Assembly: GCA_047974805.1 (NCBI GenBank) | Contig: JBKECS010000050.1 | Location: 29,234-93,233, forward strand | Direction of reading: 5' to 3' | Length of the DNA stretch: 64,000 nt | From: JAJXUB01 sp047974805 | Lineage (GTDB): Bacteria > Actinomycetota > Actinomycetes > Actinomycetales > Dermatophilaceae | Part shown: in pieces, positions 19,750 through 28,207 of the stretch | How positions within the stretch are numbered: the stretch's first letter is position 1 | Layout: each line of letters starts with the position of its first letter | Notes under the pieces: model-generated | Seen by the model: only the letters and a program-made list of their open reading frames with translations | Told to the model about the DNA's origin: nothing | Databases searched by the model: none | Position numbers and translations under genes: made by a program

Positions 19750-20643
19750 GTGGAACGCGCGGAGCTGCCAACCCCGCCGGCCAGGTTCCGCGTCGGAATC
19801 GTCGGGGCGGGCCGCGTCGGGTCAGTCCTCGGGGCTGCGCTCGCTCGCGCCGGTCACAGCGTCGTGGCCGTCTCGGCGGTCAGCGAAGCCTCCCGCGAAC
19901 GTGCGGCTCGGCTGCTCCCGGGCGTTCCCATTCGAGACATCCCGGACGTGCTGACGGCCAGCGATCTGGTGGTCTTCGCAGTGCCGGATGACGCCCTCAT
20001 CCCGCTGGTTCACGGTCTGGCGGAGACGGACCACTTCGGCTACGGGCAACTCGTGGCGCATACCTCCGGCCGGCACGGGCTGGCGCCGCTGTGGCCGGCA
20101 GCAGATCGCGGCTGCGTACCGCTAGCCCTGCACCCGGCCATGACCTTCACCGGGGGCGGTGGCGACCTGGACCGGCTGGCTGATTGCGCCTTCGGGGTGA
20201 CCGCCCCGGAGATGTGGCGCCCGGTCGCCGAAGCTTTGGTCATCGAACTGGGCGCGGACCCGGTGTGGATCGCCGATGCCGATCGGGTGGCCTATCACGC
20301 GGCCCTGGCCCACGGGGCGAACCACCTGGTTACTCTGATTGCCCAGTCGTCAGAGATTCTCCGGGGCGCCGGTGTCGCCGCCCCTGATCGGGTGCTGCGC
20401 CCCCGGGTCGAAGCCGCCTTGGACAACGCGCTTCGTGGGGGTGACGCAGCCCTCACCGGCCCGGTTTCCCGCGGTGACGCCGGTACCGTTGAGGCGCACC
20501 TGACCGAGCTGAGCACCGCCGCTCCGGACATCCTCATGGCATACCGGGCCCTGGCGCTCGCCACGGCCCAGCGTGCGGTGGCCTCGGGGCGGCTACGGCC
20601 CGACCTGGCCCTGCCTGTTGTCGAGCTTCTGGAGGATCGTTAA
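19750..20643 (+). CDS. Rossmann-fold/DUF2520 (ProC-like) NAD(P)-binding protein
   Basis: A 297-residue protein with an N-terminal dinucleotide fold (RVGIVGAGRVGSVLGAALARAGH), a middle LHPAMTF motif and an all-alpha DUF2520 domain, like the conserved actinobacterial protein found just before panC (Rv3603c position in M. tuberculosis). Its function is not established; ketopantoate or imine reduction has been suggested from context only. GTG 19750 lies seven bases after TAGGGT, so the message may be leaderless. It ends directly at the panC start and should be co-transcribed. Confidence 0.85.
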   Translation: MERAELPTPPARFRVGIVGAGRVGSVLGAALARAGHSVVAVSAVSEASRERAARLLPGVPIRDIPDVLTASDLVVFAVPDDALIPLVHGLAETDHFGYGQLVAHTSGRHGLAPLWPAADRGCVPLALHPAMTFTGGGGDLDRLADCAFGVTAPEMWRPVAEALVIELGADPVWIADADRVAYHAALAHGANHLVTLIAQSSEILRGAGVAAPDRVLRPRVEAALDNALRGGDAALTGPVSRGDAGTVEAHLTELSTAAPDILMAYRALALATAQRAVASGRLRPDLALPVVELLEDR

Positions 20644-21552
20644 GTGAACACCCCCCCGGTCGTCTGTCGTACCCGTGACGAGTTGCGAGAGGCCCGGGCC
20701 CGCCTGGGTAGCGATGTCGCCGTCGTGATGACGATGGGGGCGCTGCATGATGGACATGCGACCCTCATTCGGCAAGCTCGAGCCAGGGCGGAACGGGTGA
20801 TCGTGACGATCTTCCTTAACCCGCTCCAGTTCGGCCCCAAGGAAGACCTTTCCCGTTATCCGCGCACGTTCGACGAAGACATGGAGATCTGCACGCGAGA
20901 GGGCGTCGATGTGGTCTTCGCCCCCAGCCCCACGGTGATCTACCCCGAGGGCGACCCCGGGGTGCGAGTGTCCGCGGGCCCCCTGGGCGCGGTTTTGGAG
21001 GGCCAGTCGCGTCCTGGTCACTTCGACGGCATGCTCACTGTGGTGTGCAAGCTCATGAACCTCACCTCGGGCACGTCCTTCTACTACGGCCAGAAGGATG
21101 CCCAGCAGTTGGTTCTGATCCGGCGCATGGTGCGCGATTTGGACCTCCACGCCGAGGTCATCTCGGTGGCCACCGTCCGCGAGCCCGACGGGCTGGCCAT
21201 GAGCAGCCGGAACATGTACCTCACCCCGGACGATCGAGAGGTTGCTCTGAGCCTGTCCCGTGCGCTGACAGCCGGGGCGGCCATGGCCGCGGAGGGCCCC
21301 AGCGCTGTCCGGCGTGCCGCCCGGGCGGTCCTGGTGAGCGAACCGCTGGCCCTGGTCGACTATCTCGTCCTCGTCCACCCCCACACGCTCGAGGGCGTCC
21401 CGGAGTGGTACCGCGGTGAGGCGTTGCTCGCCGTGGCCGCCCGGGTCGGCACCACGCGCCTGATCGATAACATGCCGGTGGTCGTTGGTCCAGGCGGCGG
21501 GGCGCGGGAGGTCTTCTCCGATGTCCCGTCGATTGCCTCGGCAGGTGCATGA
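20644..21552 (+). CDS. panC: Pantoate-beta-alanine ligase
   Basis: A 302-residue pantothenate synthetase that condenses pantoate and beta-alanine using ATP (vitamin B5/CoA pathway). Signatures: MTMGALHDGHATLIRQA with the HIGH-like HDGH, IFLNPLQFGPKEDLSRYPR, FYYGQKDAQQLVLIRRMVRDL and MSSRNMYLTPDDR. GTG 20644 follows the previous stop immediately. No panB or panD is in the window. The 100 bases to lysS contain the lysS promoter. Confidence 0.95.
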   Translation: MNTPPVVCRTRDELREARARLGSDVAVVMTMGALHDGHATLIRQARARAERVIVTIFLNPLQFGPKEDLSRYPRTFDEDMEICTREGVDVVFAPSPTVIYPEGDPGVRVSAGPLGAVLEGQSRPGHFDGMLTVVCKLMNLTSGTSFYYGQKDAQQLVLIRRMVRDLDLHAEVISVATVREPDGLAMSSRNMYLTPDDREVALSLSRALTAGAAMAAEGPSAVRRAARAVLVSEPLALVDYLVLVHPHTLEGVPEWYRGEALLAVAARVGTTRLIDNMPVVVGPGGGAREVFSDVPSIASAGA

Positions 21553-21616
21553 CGGATCCGGCGCCAGCTGGGTGTCGACGATGTGACCCGGATCGTCCCT
21601 CAAGGTGCCGCGTGGA

Positions 21617-21646
21617 TTGGGGAAGGCGTGGGCGGCTCGTTAGGCT
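21617..21646 (+). promoter_or_regulatory. lysS promoter (leaderless)
   Basis: TTGGGG at 21617-21622, an 18-base spacer and TAGGCT at 21641-21646, with only six bases between the -10 box and the GTG start at 21653. The same -35/18/-10 layout is seen before lsr2 and before the bS22 gene. Confidence 0.65.
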
Positions 21647-21652
21647 AGTCCG

Positions 21653-23140
21653 GTGAAGGAGCCGCCCGAGACCGACGTTCCGGAGCAGATCCGAATCCGT
21701 CGCGAGAAACGGGCCCGGATCATCGCTGAAGGAGACCAGGCCTACCCTGTCGAGGTTTGCCGCACCCACACCTTGGCTCAGGTCCGGCACGATTGGGGCC
21801 ATCTGGAGACTGGCGAGGAAACTGACGATGTGGTGACCATCGCCGGCCGCGTCATGTTCATCCGCAACACCGGCAGGCTCGCCTTCGCCACCCTTCAGGA
21901 AGGCGTCGGGGACCGGCTGCAGGTGATGCTCAGTCTCGCCGAGGTCGGCGAAGACTCCTTGACCGCGTGGAAGGCCGATGTCGACTTGGGCGACTTCGTC
22001 GCCGTCACCGGCCGGGTGATCTCCTCCAAACGAGGCGAGCTGTCGGTGCTGGCCAATTCGTGGCGGTTCGCCGCCAAGGCCTTGCGTCCGCTACCGGTTC
22101 TGCACGCCGAACTGTCCGAGGAGACCAGGGTCCGGCAACGGTATGCCGACCTCATCGTCCGCCAGGAAGCCCGTGACATTGTCAGGCTCAAGGGCGCCGT
22201 ACTGGCCGCGATCCGGCAGGTCTTCGCCGACCAGGGCTACCTCGAGGTGGAAACCCCCATCCTCCAGCTCGTCCATGGCGGCGCCGCTGCCCGACCGTTC
22301 CACACCCACCTCAACGCATTCGATCAGCCGATGACGCTGCGCATCGCCCTGGAACTCAACCTCAAGAAGGCTGTCGTTGGCGGGGTCGAGAAGGTCTACG
22401 AGATGGGCAGGATCTTTCGTAACGAGGGCGTCGATGCCACTCACGCCCCCGAGTTCACCATGATCGAGGCATACCAGGCATATGGGGACCAGACCTCTAT
22501 CGCGGCCTTGATCAAGGACCTCATCCTGGCCGCCGCAGACGCCAACGGCTCTCGTCTGGTCGAGACACCGAAGGGCACCGTCGACTTGGACGGTCCGTGG
22601 CGGTGGTTGCCGGTGTACGACGCCGTCTCGGAGGCGGTTGGGGAGCACATCGACATCGACACCTCACTCGGCCAACTGCGCGGGTATGCCGACGCGGCAG
22701 GTGTCGAGTACGACCCTGGTTGGGACAAGGACAAGGTCTTCTTGGAGTTGTTGTCTGAACTTGTCGAGCCGGGGCTTATCCAGCCGACGTTCCTATGCGA
22801 CTATCCCGCGATCGCTCAGCCGCTGGCCCGTCCGCACCGCACCCGCCCCGGTCTGATCGAGGCGTGGGACCTGATCATCGCGGGGGTTGAACGCGGCACC
22901 GGCTTCTCCGAGCTGGTCGATCCGGTGATCCAGCGTGAGGTGCTCACCGTGCAGTCCGTCAAGGCTGCCGGGGGAGACCCTGAGGCCATGCAACTCGACG
23001 AGGACTTCCTGCGGGCACTGGAGTACGGCGCTCCCCCCATGGGGGGCCTGGGCCTGGGGCTGGATCGACTCATCGCCTTTCTCGCCGGAACGAACCTGCG
23101 CGAGACCGTTCTCTTTCCGCTGTTGAAGCCGGAGGGCTAG
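21653..23140 (+). CDS. lysS: Class II lysyl-tRNA synthetase
   Basis: A 495-residue enzyme charging tRNA(Lys). The N-terminal OB-fold (VVTIAGRVMFIRNTGRLAFATLQ) binds the anticodon. The catalytic core shows motif 2 (YEMGRIFRNEGVDATHAPEFTMIEAYQAY) and motif 3 (GLGLGLDRLIAFLAG). The start GTG 21653 is fixed by a leaderless-type promoter. It stands just upstream of a small membrane protein gene and lsr2, the panC-lysS-lsr2 order known in mycobacteria. Confidence 0.95.
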   Translation: MKEPPETDVPEQIRIRREKRARIIAEGDQAYPVEVCRTHTLAQVRHDWGHLETGEETDDVVTIAGRVMFIRNTGRLAFATLQEGVGDRLQVMLSLAEVGEDSLTAWKADVDLGDFVAVTGRVISSKRGELSVLANSWRFAAKALRPLPVLHAELSEETRVRQRYADLIVRQEARDIVRLKGAVLAAIRQVFADQGYLEVETPILQLVHGGAAARPFHTHLNAFDQPMTLRIALELNLKKAVVGGVEKVYEMGRIFRNEGVDATHAPEFTMIEAYQAYGDQTSIAALIKDLILAAADANGSRLVETPKGTVDLDGPWRWLPVYDAVSEAVGEHIDIDTSLGQLRGYADAAGVEYDPGWDKDKVFLELLSELVEPGLIQPTFLCDYPAIAQPLARPHRTRPGLIEAWDLIIAGVERGTGFSELVDPVIQREVLTVQSVKAAGGDPEAMQLDEDFLRALEYGAPPMGGLGLGLDRLIAFLAGTNLRETVLFPLLKPEG

Positions 23141-23145
23141 ACCAT

Positions 23146-23340
23146 ATGACGACCGTTCTTACCTATGTCGCTGCGCTGATCCCCTTTCTGGGAGGCGCCC
23201 TTATTTTCTATGTCATCATGAAGAACATCCTGCAGAGCGACCGGAACGAGCGCATTGCCGTACGCCGATGGGAAGAACAACACCAGTCGACGAAGCCTGC
23301 TGCCGGCCGACCGCCGCAGGATTCTGATTCGTCATCCTGA
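23146..23340 (+). CDS. Small single-pass membrane protein
   Basis: A 64-residue protein: one hydrophobic helix (residues ~4-26, VLTYVAALIPFLGGALIFYVIM) followed by a charged, disordered tail (RNERIAVRRWEEQHQ... DSDSSS). GGAGGG lies about nine bases before the ATG, 5 bases after the lysS stop, so it is in the lysS transcription unit. I do not recognise the family beyond similar short proteins found before lsr2 in actinobacteria. Confidence 0.72.
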   Translation: MTTVLTYVAALIPFLGGALIFYVIMKNILQSDRNERIAVRRWEEQHQSTKPAAGRPPQDSDSSS

Positions 23341-23368
23341 TCCGGGCAGCATTAGCGCCACCCTGCGG

Positions 23369-23398
23369 TTGGGCATTGGATCGCGTATGTTCTAGGAT
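23369..23398 (+). promoter_or_regulatory. lsr2 promoter
   Basis: TTGGGC (23369-23374), 18-base spacer, TAGGAT (23393-23398). The expected transcript start is ~30 bases before the ATG, leaving room for AAGGAG at about 23425-23430. Leadered, unlike many neighbours. Confidence 0.6.
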
Positions 23399-23436
23399 GT
23401 TCATATTCTCAAAGACGCCATATGCAAGGAGTACTC

Positions 23437-23757
23437 ATGGCAAAGAAGGTGCAGATCGTCCTCATCGATGATGTTGACGGCGCCGAGGCGAACGAAACTG
23501 TTAAATTCGGTCTTGACGGCGTGAGCTACGAAATCGACCTCAGCGCGGACAACGCGGCGGCGCTGCGGAACGACCTGGCGAAGTGGGTCGGTTCGGCGGA
23601 GCGCACCGGTGGGCGCATGTCCCGAGGCAGCGGGGCTAAGAGTACCCGCCAAGACCTGTCCGAAATGCGTGACTGGGCCCGGGCGAACGGGTACCACGTG
23701 TCCGACCGGGGTCGCATCTCGGCGGAAATCAAAGAGGCCTACCGCAAGGCCCATTGA
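23437..23757 (+). CDS. lsr2: Nucleoid-associated protein Lsr2
   Basis: A 106-residue H-NS-like protein that bridges and silences AT-rich DNA in actinobacteria. The N-terminal dimerisation domain (MAKKVQIVLIDDVDGAEANETVKFGLDGVSYEIDLS) and the C-terminal minor-groove binder with its RGR core (ANGYHVSDRGRISAEIKEAY) are both intact. ATG 23437 has AAGGAG at proper spacing. A strong terminator follows. The AT-rich gaps at 5319 and 32308 are natural candidates for its binding. Confidence 0.96.
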   Translation: MAKKVQIVLIDDVDGAEANETVKFGLDGVSYEIDLSADNAAALRNDLAKWVGSAERTGGRMSRGSGAKSTRQDLSEMRDWARANGYHVSDRGRISAEIKEAYRKAH

Positions 23758-23781
23758 TCTTTCCGTCCGAACGGAAACTCT

Positions 23782-23818
23782 CAAAAGGCCGGTCCCGACC
23801 TATCGGGGTCGGCCTTTT
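23782..23818. terminator. Intrinsic terminator between lsr2 and the LigD-polymerase gene
   Basis: AAAAGGCC at the 5' side pairs with GGCCTTTT at the 3' side, enclosing a GC-rich stem with TATC near the loop. It has A-run and T-run ends, so it can work in both directions for the two convergent genes. Confidence 0.85.
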
Positions 23819-23835
23819 GTCAGGCCCCGGCGACC

Positions 23836-24714
23836 TCAGGGAATGTCGACCATGAGGTCACCGAGGCGCTCAATCCGGTCGAGCGCCTCGGAAAACAAGA
23901 ACTGGCGCAGCTCGCCGGCACCCTGCGCTTTCGCCTCCACTTCATCCCAGGTGACCGGAGTAGCCACAGTGGGGAGTTCCCGTCCGCGCATCGAATATGG
24001 GCTGATGGTCGTCTTGGCGGCAACATTTTGCGACCAATCCACGAAAACCTTCCCGGGGCGCAGTGATGTCCGCATTTTCCACACCACCAGCTCCGGGTGC
24101 GCTTGGGTGAGTTCCTTGGCGAGGTGGGCGACCAGATCGCGGACCTGGTTGCTGCCCAGATCGGAGCCCAGCGCGGCATAAAGCTGCATTCCCTTGCTGC
24201 CACTCGTAACCGGCACGAGGGCCATCCCCAGTGGGCTGAGCCGATCGCGGACGAGGAGGGCGACCTGGGCGCATTCGGTCAGTCCCGCCGGCGGGCCGGG
24301 GTCGAGATCGACGACGAGCCGGTCGGGGTTTCCCGGTGCCCCCTGCGGACCGAGGCGCCATTGTGGCACGTGGAACTCCAGGCTGTTGAGGTTGGCCAGG
24401 TATGTCAGCCCGGCAAGATCGACAGCCAGCGGATAGGTCACCCCCTGGAGCCCAACCCGAGGTAGCCAGGCCGGGGCACCAGAGGGAAGGTTCTTTTCGA
24501 AGAACCGCTCCCGGGCTACCCCGTGCGGCCAGCGCACCCGAGTCACCGGACGATCGGCCAACCTTGGCAGGAGCAGAGGGGCAACGCGGGCGTAATAGTC
24601 CAGCACCTCACCCTTGGTCGTGTCCGTAGACGGATACATGATCTTCGACAAAGAGGTCAGGCGCAGCACCTGGTCGCCGACCCGGACGCGGGTTGCCTCG
24701 GGGTGGTCGGCCAT
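23836..24714 (-). CDS. LigD-type DNA polymerase domain protein (NHEJ primase-polymerase)
   Basis: A 292-residue stand-alone archaeo-eukaryotic primase-like polymerase, as in the PolDom of LigD. It adds nucleotides at broken ends during non-homologous end joining. Visible: KIMYPSTDTTKGEVLDYYARVAP, RFFEKNLPSGAPAWLP, the metal-binding VVDLDPGPP, and SGSKGMQLYAAL. Its ATG overlaps the stop of the ATP-ligase gene (TGATG), so polymerase and ligase are made together from one operon instead of one fused LigD. No 3'-phosphoesterase domain is present. Confidence 0.9.
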   Translation of the reverse strand: MADHPEATRVRVGDQVLRLTSLSKIMYPSTDTTKGEVLDYYARVAPLLLPRLADRPVTRVRWPHGVARERFFEKNLPSGAPAWLPRVGLQGVTYPLAVDLAGLTYLANLNSLEFHVPQWRLGPQGAPGNPDRLVVDLDPGPPAGLTECAQVALLVRDRLSPLGMALVPVTSGSKGMQLYAALGSDLGSNQVRDLVAHLAKELTQAHPELVVWKMRTSLRPGKVFVDWSQNVAAKTTISPYSMRGRELPTVATPVTWDEVEAKAQGAGELRQFLFSEALDRIERLGDLMVDIP

Positions 24715-25661
24715 CAGCTCGAATCCGATCCGCCGGCCAACAGATCGCCGGGGCTCACATCCGATCGGGTGCCCCGGAACGTCGGCTGGCGCAGGCGGGA
24801 TTGCTCGTGGCCGCCGAGCGTGCGCACGTCAACGACGATCACCGGATCCACCCACCGGGTCAGGTCGCTGTCCTTAGGCGGGACCTCGGTGGAAAAGGGA
24901 GAGGACGACCGCCCGAGCGAGGTCAGCTGGGCGTGCAAGCGGGTCCCGGCGGCGCCGGCCAGGCCGCTGCCCATCCTCCCGGCATAACGCCATCCGCCGT
25001 CACCGTCGGGCAGACCCAGCAACACGGCGCCGAGGCGCTCGTCGCGATCGACCTGGGGCCGCCAACCCCCCACCACGGCGGACAGGGTGGTGCGGTGCGC
25101 TCGTTTGAGCCAGTCCGTGGAACGACGGCCGGCGGCATACGTGCTGTCCCGGCGTTTGCTGACGACACCTTCTAAGCCCTGCTCCCTGGTCGCCGCCCAC
25201 AACGATTCGCCGTCCTCGTGCACGGCCGGCACCTGCCAGTTCGTCCCGTTGAGGTCGAGTTGGTCCAACAGCTCACGCCGGGCTGACCAGGGCTGGCCGG
25301 CAAGGTCGGTACCGAAGAGGCGCACGAGGTCGAAGATCATGTAGGTCACCGGCCGGGTCGCCGCCTTCCGGGCGGCGCGCTGAGGGTCGCGCACATGCAT
25401 ACGTTCGGTGAGTGCGGCGAAGCTGGATCTCCCCCCATCCAGCGCAACGACCTCCCCATCGAGCAGCAGGTCGGGGAAGGTCCGGGCCAGGGGCTGCAGT
25501 TCGGGGAATGCTGAGGTGACGTCGCGGCCGGCGCGAGAGGTCAGCACGAGCCGGGCCTCGTGGACGTCAGCAAGGATGCGCATTCCGTCCCACTTGACCT
25601 CGTGTGCCCACCCCGGTCCTGACGGGATCGTGTCGGTGGGAGTTGCCAGCATGGCCTGCAC
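24714..25661 (-). CDS. ATP-dependent DNA ligase (LigD ligase part)
   Basis: About 315 residues: adenylation domain with the nucleotidyl-lysine in HEVKWDGMR (motif I, near residue 24), LLLDGEVVALD (III), EGVVSKRRDSTY (IV) and DWLKRAHR (V), then an OB-fold. It seals breaks in end joining. GTG 25661 is used; ATG 25652 (MLATPTD) is an alternative start. It is divergent from ku with an 85-base gap and coupled to the polymerase gene downstream. Confidence 0.92.
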   Translation of the reverse strand: MQAMLATPTDTIPSGPGWAHEVKWDGMRILADVHEARLVLTSRAGRDVTSAFPELQPLARTFPDLLLDGEVVALDGGRSSFAALTERMHVRDPQRAARKAATRPVTYMIFDLVRLFGTDLAGQPWSARRELLDQLDLNGTNWQVPAVHEDGESLWAATREQGLEGVVSKRRDSTYAAGRRSTDWLKRAHRTTLSAVVGGWRPQVDRDERLGAVLLGLPDGDGGWRYAGRMGSGLAGAAGTRLHAQLTSLGRSSSPFSTEVPPKDSDLTRWVDPVIVVDVRTLGGHEQSRLRQPTFRGTRSDVSPGDLLAGGSDSS

Positions 25662-25746
25662 GTCGTCATGGTTCCACGGGACTCATCGAGCGGCATACCC
25701 GACGGCGGATCTGGGCGCGGGTCGCGGCAGTGGGGATAATGTCCGA

Positions 25747-26571
25747 ATGCGGGCGATCTGGAAGGGCGCAATCAGTTTCGGCCTGGTCAACGTGCCGGTG
25801 CGGTTGTTCTCTGCCACGGAGAACCACGACATCTCGTTCCGGCAAGTGCACGCTAGCGATGGTGGCCGGATCCGATACCAGCGGGTGTGCTCCGTCGACG
25901 GGGAGCTGGTCTCCTACGACGACATCACCAAGGGGTATGAGACCGAGGACGGTGACATGGTCGTCCTCACCGACGAGGACCTCAAGGATCTGCCGAGCGT
26001 CTCCTCCAAGGAGATCGGCGTGGTGAAGTTCGTCCCGGCCGACCAGATCGACCCGATGTGGCTGGACAAGTCCTACTACCTCGAACCGGACAAGTCCGCG
26101 GTCAAGCCCTATGTCCTGTTGCGCGATGCGCTGGTCTCCGAACAACGCATGGCGCTCGTCACGGTCTCGATCCGGACCCGGATGACCATGGCGGTGTTGC
26201 GGGTCAGGGACGGCGTCATCGTCCTGCAAACCATGCTGTGGCCAGACGAGATCCGCAACGCCGAGTTCGCCCGGATCGACAGCGACCAGCACGTCAGCGA
26301 ACAGGAGCTGGCCATGGCGCATCTGCTCATCGATCAGCTGTCCGGCGACTTCGTCCCCGAGGATTACGAGGATGATTACGCGGTGGCGGTCCGGGAGTTG
26401 GTCGAGGCCAAGGTCTCGGGTGGGCAGGTGGCTGCACCGGCAGAACCGGCCGCATCCCACGGTGAGGTCGTCGATCTCTTGGCGGCCCTGGCCAAGTCGG
26501 TGGAGAAGGCCAAGGCCGCTCGCGGTGACGCCGACGCGGGGCTAGCCGAGCGCGGCACTCAGGCGGGCTGA
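25747..26571 (+). CDS. ku: Ku end-binding protein for non-homologous end joining
   Basis: A 274-residue bacterial Ku forming a homodimeric ring on DNA ends and recruiting the LigD polymerase/ligase. MRAIWKGAISFGLVNVPVRLFSAT and RYQRVCSVDGELV are diagnostic; the C-terminus is Ala/Lys-rich but shorter than in Ku proteins with long basic tails. ATG 25747 lies six bases after GATAAT, a -10-like box. The ligase operon starts divergently 85 bases away. The nei gene follows 8 bases after its stop. Confidence 0.95.
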   Translation: MRAIWKGAISFGLVNVPVRLFSATENHDISFRQVHASDGGRIRYQRVCSVDGELVSYDDITKGYETEDGDMVVLTDEDLKDLPSVSSKEIGVVKFVPADQIDPMWLDKSYYLEPDKSAVKPYVLLRDALVSEQRMALVTVSIRTRMTMAVLRVRDGVIVLQTMLWPDEIRNAEFARIDSDQHVSEQELAMAHLLIDQLSGDFVPEDYEDDYAVAVRELVEAKVSGGQVAAPAEPAASHGEVVDLLAALAKSVEKAKAARGDADAGLAERGTQAG

Positions 26572-26579
26572 GGGCTGTC

Positions 26580-27446
26580 GTGCCAGAGGGGCATACGCTC
26601 TATCGGATCGCGCGCGATCTGCAGGCGGCGTTCGCCGCAACGATCCCCCAGGTCTCCAGCCCACAGGGGCGGTTCGCCGTCGGCGCCGCCCAGCTCGATG
26701 GTCGCGAGGTGCTTGGTGTCACCTCGCGGGGGAAGCATCTGTTCGTCGAATTCGCCGGTGACCATTGGCTCCACGTACACCTGGGCTTGATCGGGACCTT
26801 CACGATCGACGCTGCCCCATATGCGGGGGAGCTGCTGGTCGTGGGCCAGGTCCGGTTGCGTCTGGCCACCCAGGACCATGTGGCTGACCTGCGCGGGCCA
26901 ACGGTGTGCGAGGTCGTCACCCCGGACAAGGTCGATGAGGTGCTGAGCCGGCTGGGTCCCGATCCGTTGCGAGTGAGTGAGGCAGACGTCCCGGGCTGGG
27001 CCGGTGACGTTGACCTTCAGGATCCACGGCGTGCCTGGAGAAGGATCGAGCGCAGCGGCAACTCCATCGCCGAGCTGCTGATGAATCAGGCCGTGGTGGC
27101 GGGTGTCGGCAACGTCTATCGCAGCGAGGTGCTGTATCGGCTCCGGTTGAATCCGCATACGCTCGGCCGGGAGCTGCGTCCGGCCAGCTGGCAGGCGATC
27201 TGGTCCGACCTCGTGCGGCTGCTGCCATTAGGCGTGGCCACCGGTCGGATCGTCACGGTGCCCGAACAGGTCGAGGAGGTCGAGGCGGATCTGGCCGCCG
27301 GTCGGGAGATCACGCTGGATGAGCGCACCTCGGCGGTCTACAAGCGGGCCGGGCAGCCATGCCTGCGGGACGACGCCCGGATTCGCACCGAGGTGATGGC
27401 CGGGCGCAACCTGTTTTGGTGCCCACGATGCCAACGGCGGCATTAG
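26580..27446 (+). CDS. nei: Fpg/Nei-family DNA glycosylase with altered zinc finger
   Basis: A 288-residue base-excision enzyme. The processed N-terminus gives the catalytic Pro-Glu (V/M-PEGHTLYRIAR). The H2TH motif is VAGVGNVYRSEVLYRL. The C-terminal zinc finger should have four cysteines (CxxC...CxxC), but here the first pair reads QPCLRDDARI, with Asp where the second Cys belongs; the last pair is WCPRCQ. GTG 26580 follows ku by eight bases, so this repair gene is in the ku transcription unit. Most like Nei (oxidised pyrimidines), though substrate preference is uncertain. Confidence 0.88.
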   Translation: MPEGHTLYRIARDLQAAFAATIPQVSSPQGRFAVGAAQLDGREVLGVTSRGKHLFVEFAGDHWLHVHLGLIGTFTIDAAPYAGELLVVGQVRLRLATQDHVADLRGPTVCEVVTPDKVDEVLSRLGPDPLRVSEADVPGWAGDVDLQDPRRAWRRIERSGNSIAELLMNQAVVAGVGNVYRSEVLYRLRLNPHTLGRELRPASWQAIWSDLVRLLPLGVATGRIVTVPEQVEEVEADLAAGREITLDERTSAVYKRAGQPCLRDDARIRTEVMAGRNLFWCPRCQRRH

Positions 27447-27482
27447 CTTTGGCCCGCGGCGGTGTCCTCTAGGGTTTGATCC

Positions 27483-28028
27483 ATGCCCACGATGATGTTC
27501 GTCTGTACCGGCAATATCTGCCGCTCGCCGTATGCCGAACGGTATGCCGCCATGGTCGCCGACCGCCTAGGACGCAGCGACTGGTCGTTTGCCTCGGCGG
27601 GCATCGCAGCCATGGTCGGTGAGGGCATGGACACCGACATGCGGCGCGAACTGGAGAAGCGGGGCGGCAGCGGCGAGGACTTCGTCTCCCGGCAGTTCGA
27701 GACCCCCTTGCTCGATCGAGTGGACTGGGTGATCGCCATGGAGGCACATCACCGCACGTGGGTGCTCGAAGACCACCCACGCATGTTCCGGCGAATCGTC
27801 ACCCTGGGCCAGGTGGGCGCCGGCATGGCCGACATTGCGTCCGTGGCCGAAGGAGGGCCGTTGGACAGCGACGCGCTGGTCGCGGCCGTGGCAGCGCATC
27901 CCGGGTCGCAGCGGAGCGAAGACATCCCCGACCCCTACCGGCGAGGAGTGCAGGCATCGGCCGAGGCGGCCGAACGCATTTCGGGGCTGCTGGACGACGT
28001 CCTCGGGCGGGTACTGGCCACGGCCTGA
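27483..28028 (+). CDS. Low-molecular-weight protein tyrosine phosphatase
   Basis: A 181-residue LMW-PTP/arsenate-reductase-fold phosphatase. The P-loop FVCTGNICRSPYAE (C-X5-R) is at residues ~6-19, and the acid-bearing DIPDPYRRG near residue 149 supplies the general-acid Asp. Targets could be tyrosine-phosphorylated proteins or metabolites. ATG 27483 lies seven bases after TAGGGT (27470-27475), so it is probably transcribed on its own without a leader. Confidence 0.9.
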   Translation: MPTMMFVCTGNICRSPYAERYAAMVADRLGRSDWSFASAGIAAMVGEGMDTDMRRELEKRGGSGEDFVSRQFETPLLDRVDWVIAMEAHHRTWVLEDHPRMFRRIVTLGQVGAGMADIASVAEGGPLDSDALVAAVAAHPGSQRSEDIPDPYRRGVQASAEAAERISGLLDDVLGRVLATA

Positions 28029-28114
28029 GGGCATACGGGGCAGGCTCGACAAGGGAATGCGCTGGGCAGGCTGGCATTCGCGTCAAACGGGGCGGGCAGG
28101 TTGGCACTTGGCAA

Positions 28115-28188
28115 GGGAAACCGGAGGTTCGCAAGGGGAAACTTCCCTTGTCAACCTCGGGTTTCCCACCTGAGGCGTAAAACCGGAG
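28115..28188. repeat. Palindromic intergenic element, copy 1
   Basis: Arms 28115-28137 and 28145-28167 form a 23-bp stem with three mismatches and a 7-base loop. The right arm runs into CCCACCTGAGGCGTAAAACC, shared with copies near 19709 and 41516. Just upstream, GGGCAGG(C/T)TGGCA occurs twice (about 28065 and 28093). TAGGGT (28196-28201), the -10 box of the next gene, follows the element. Confidence 0.75.
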
Positions 28189-28207
28189 GCGGGGGTAGGG
28201 TCCGGAT

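Noticed and set aside
23146..23340. Small ORF after lysS as a chance frame
   Set aside because: Rejection withdrawn: it has an SD, a clean transmembrane helix and fixed spacing after lysS, so it was kept as a gene.
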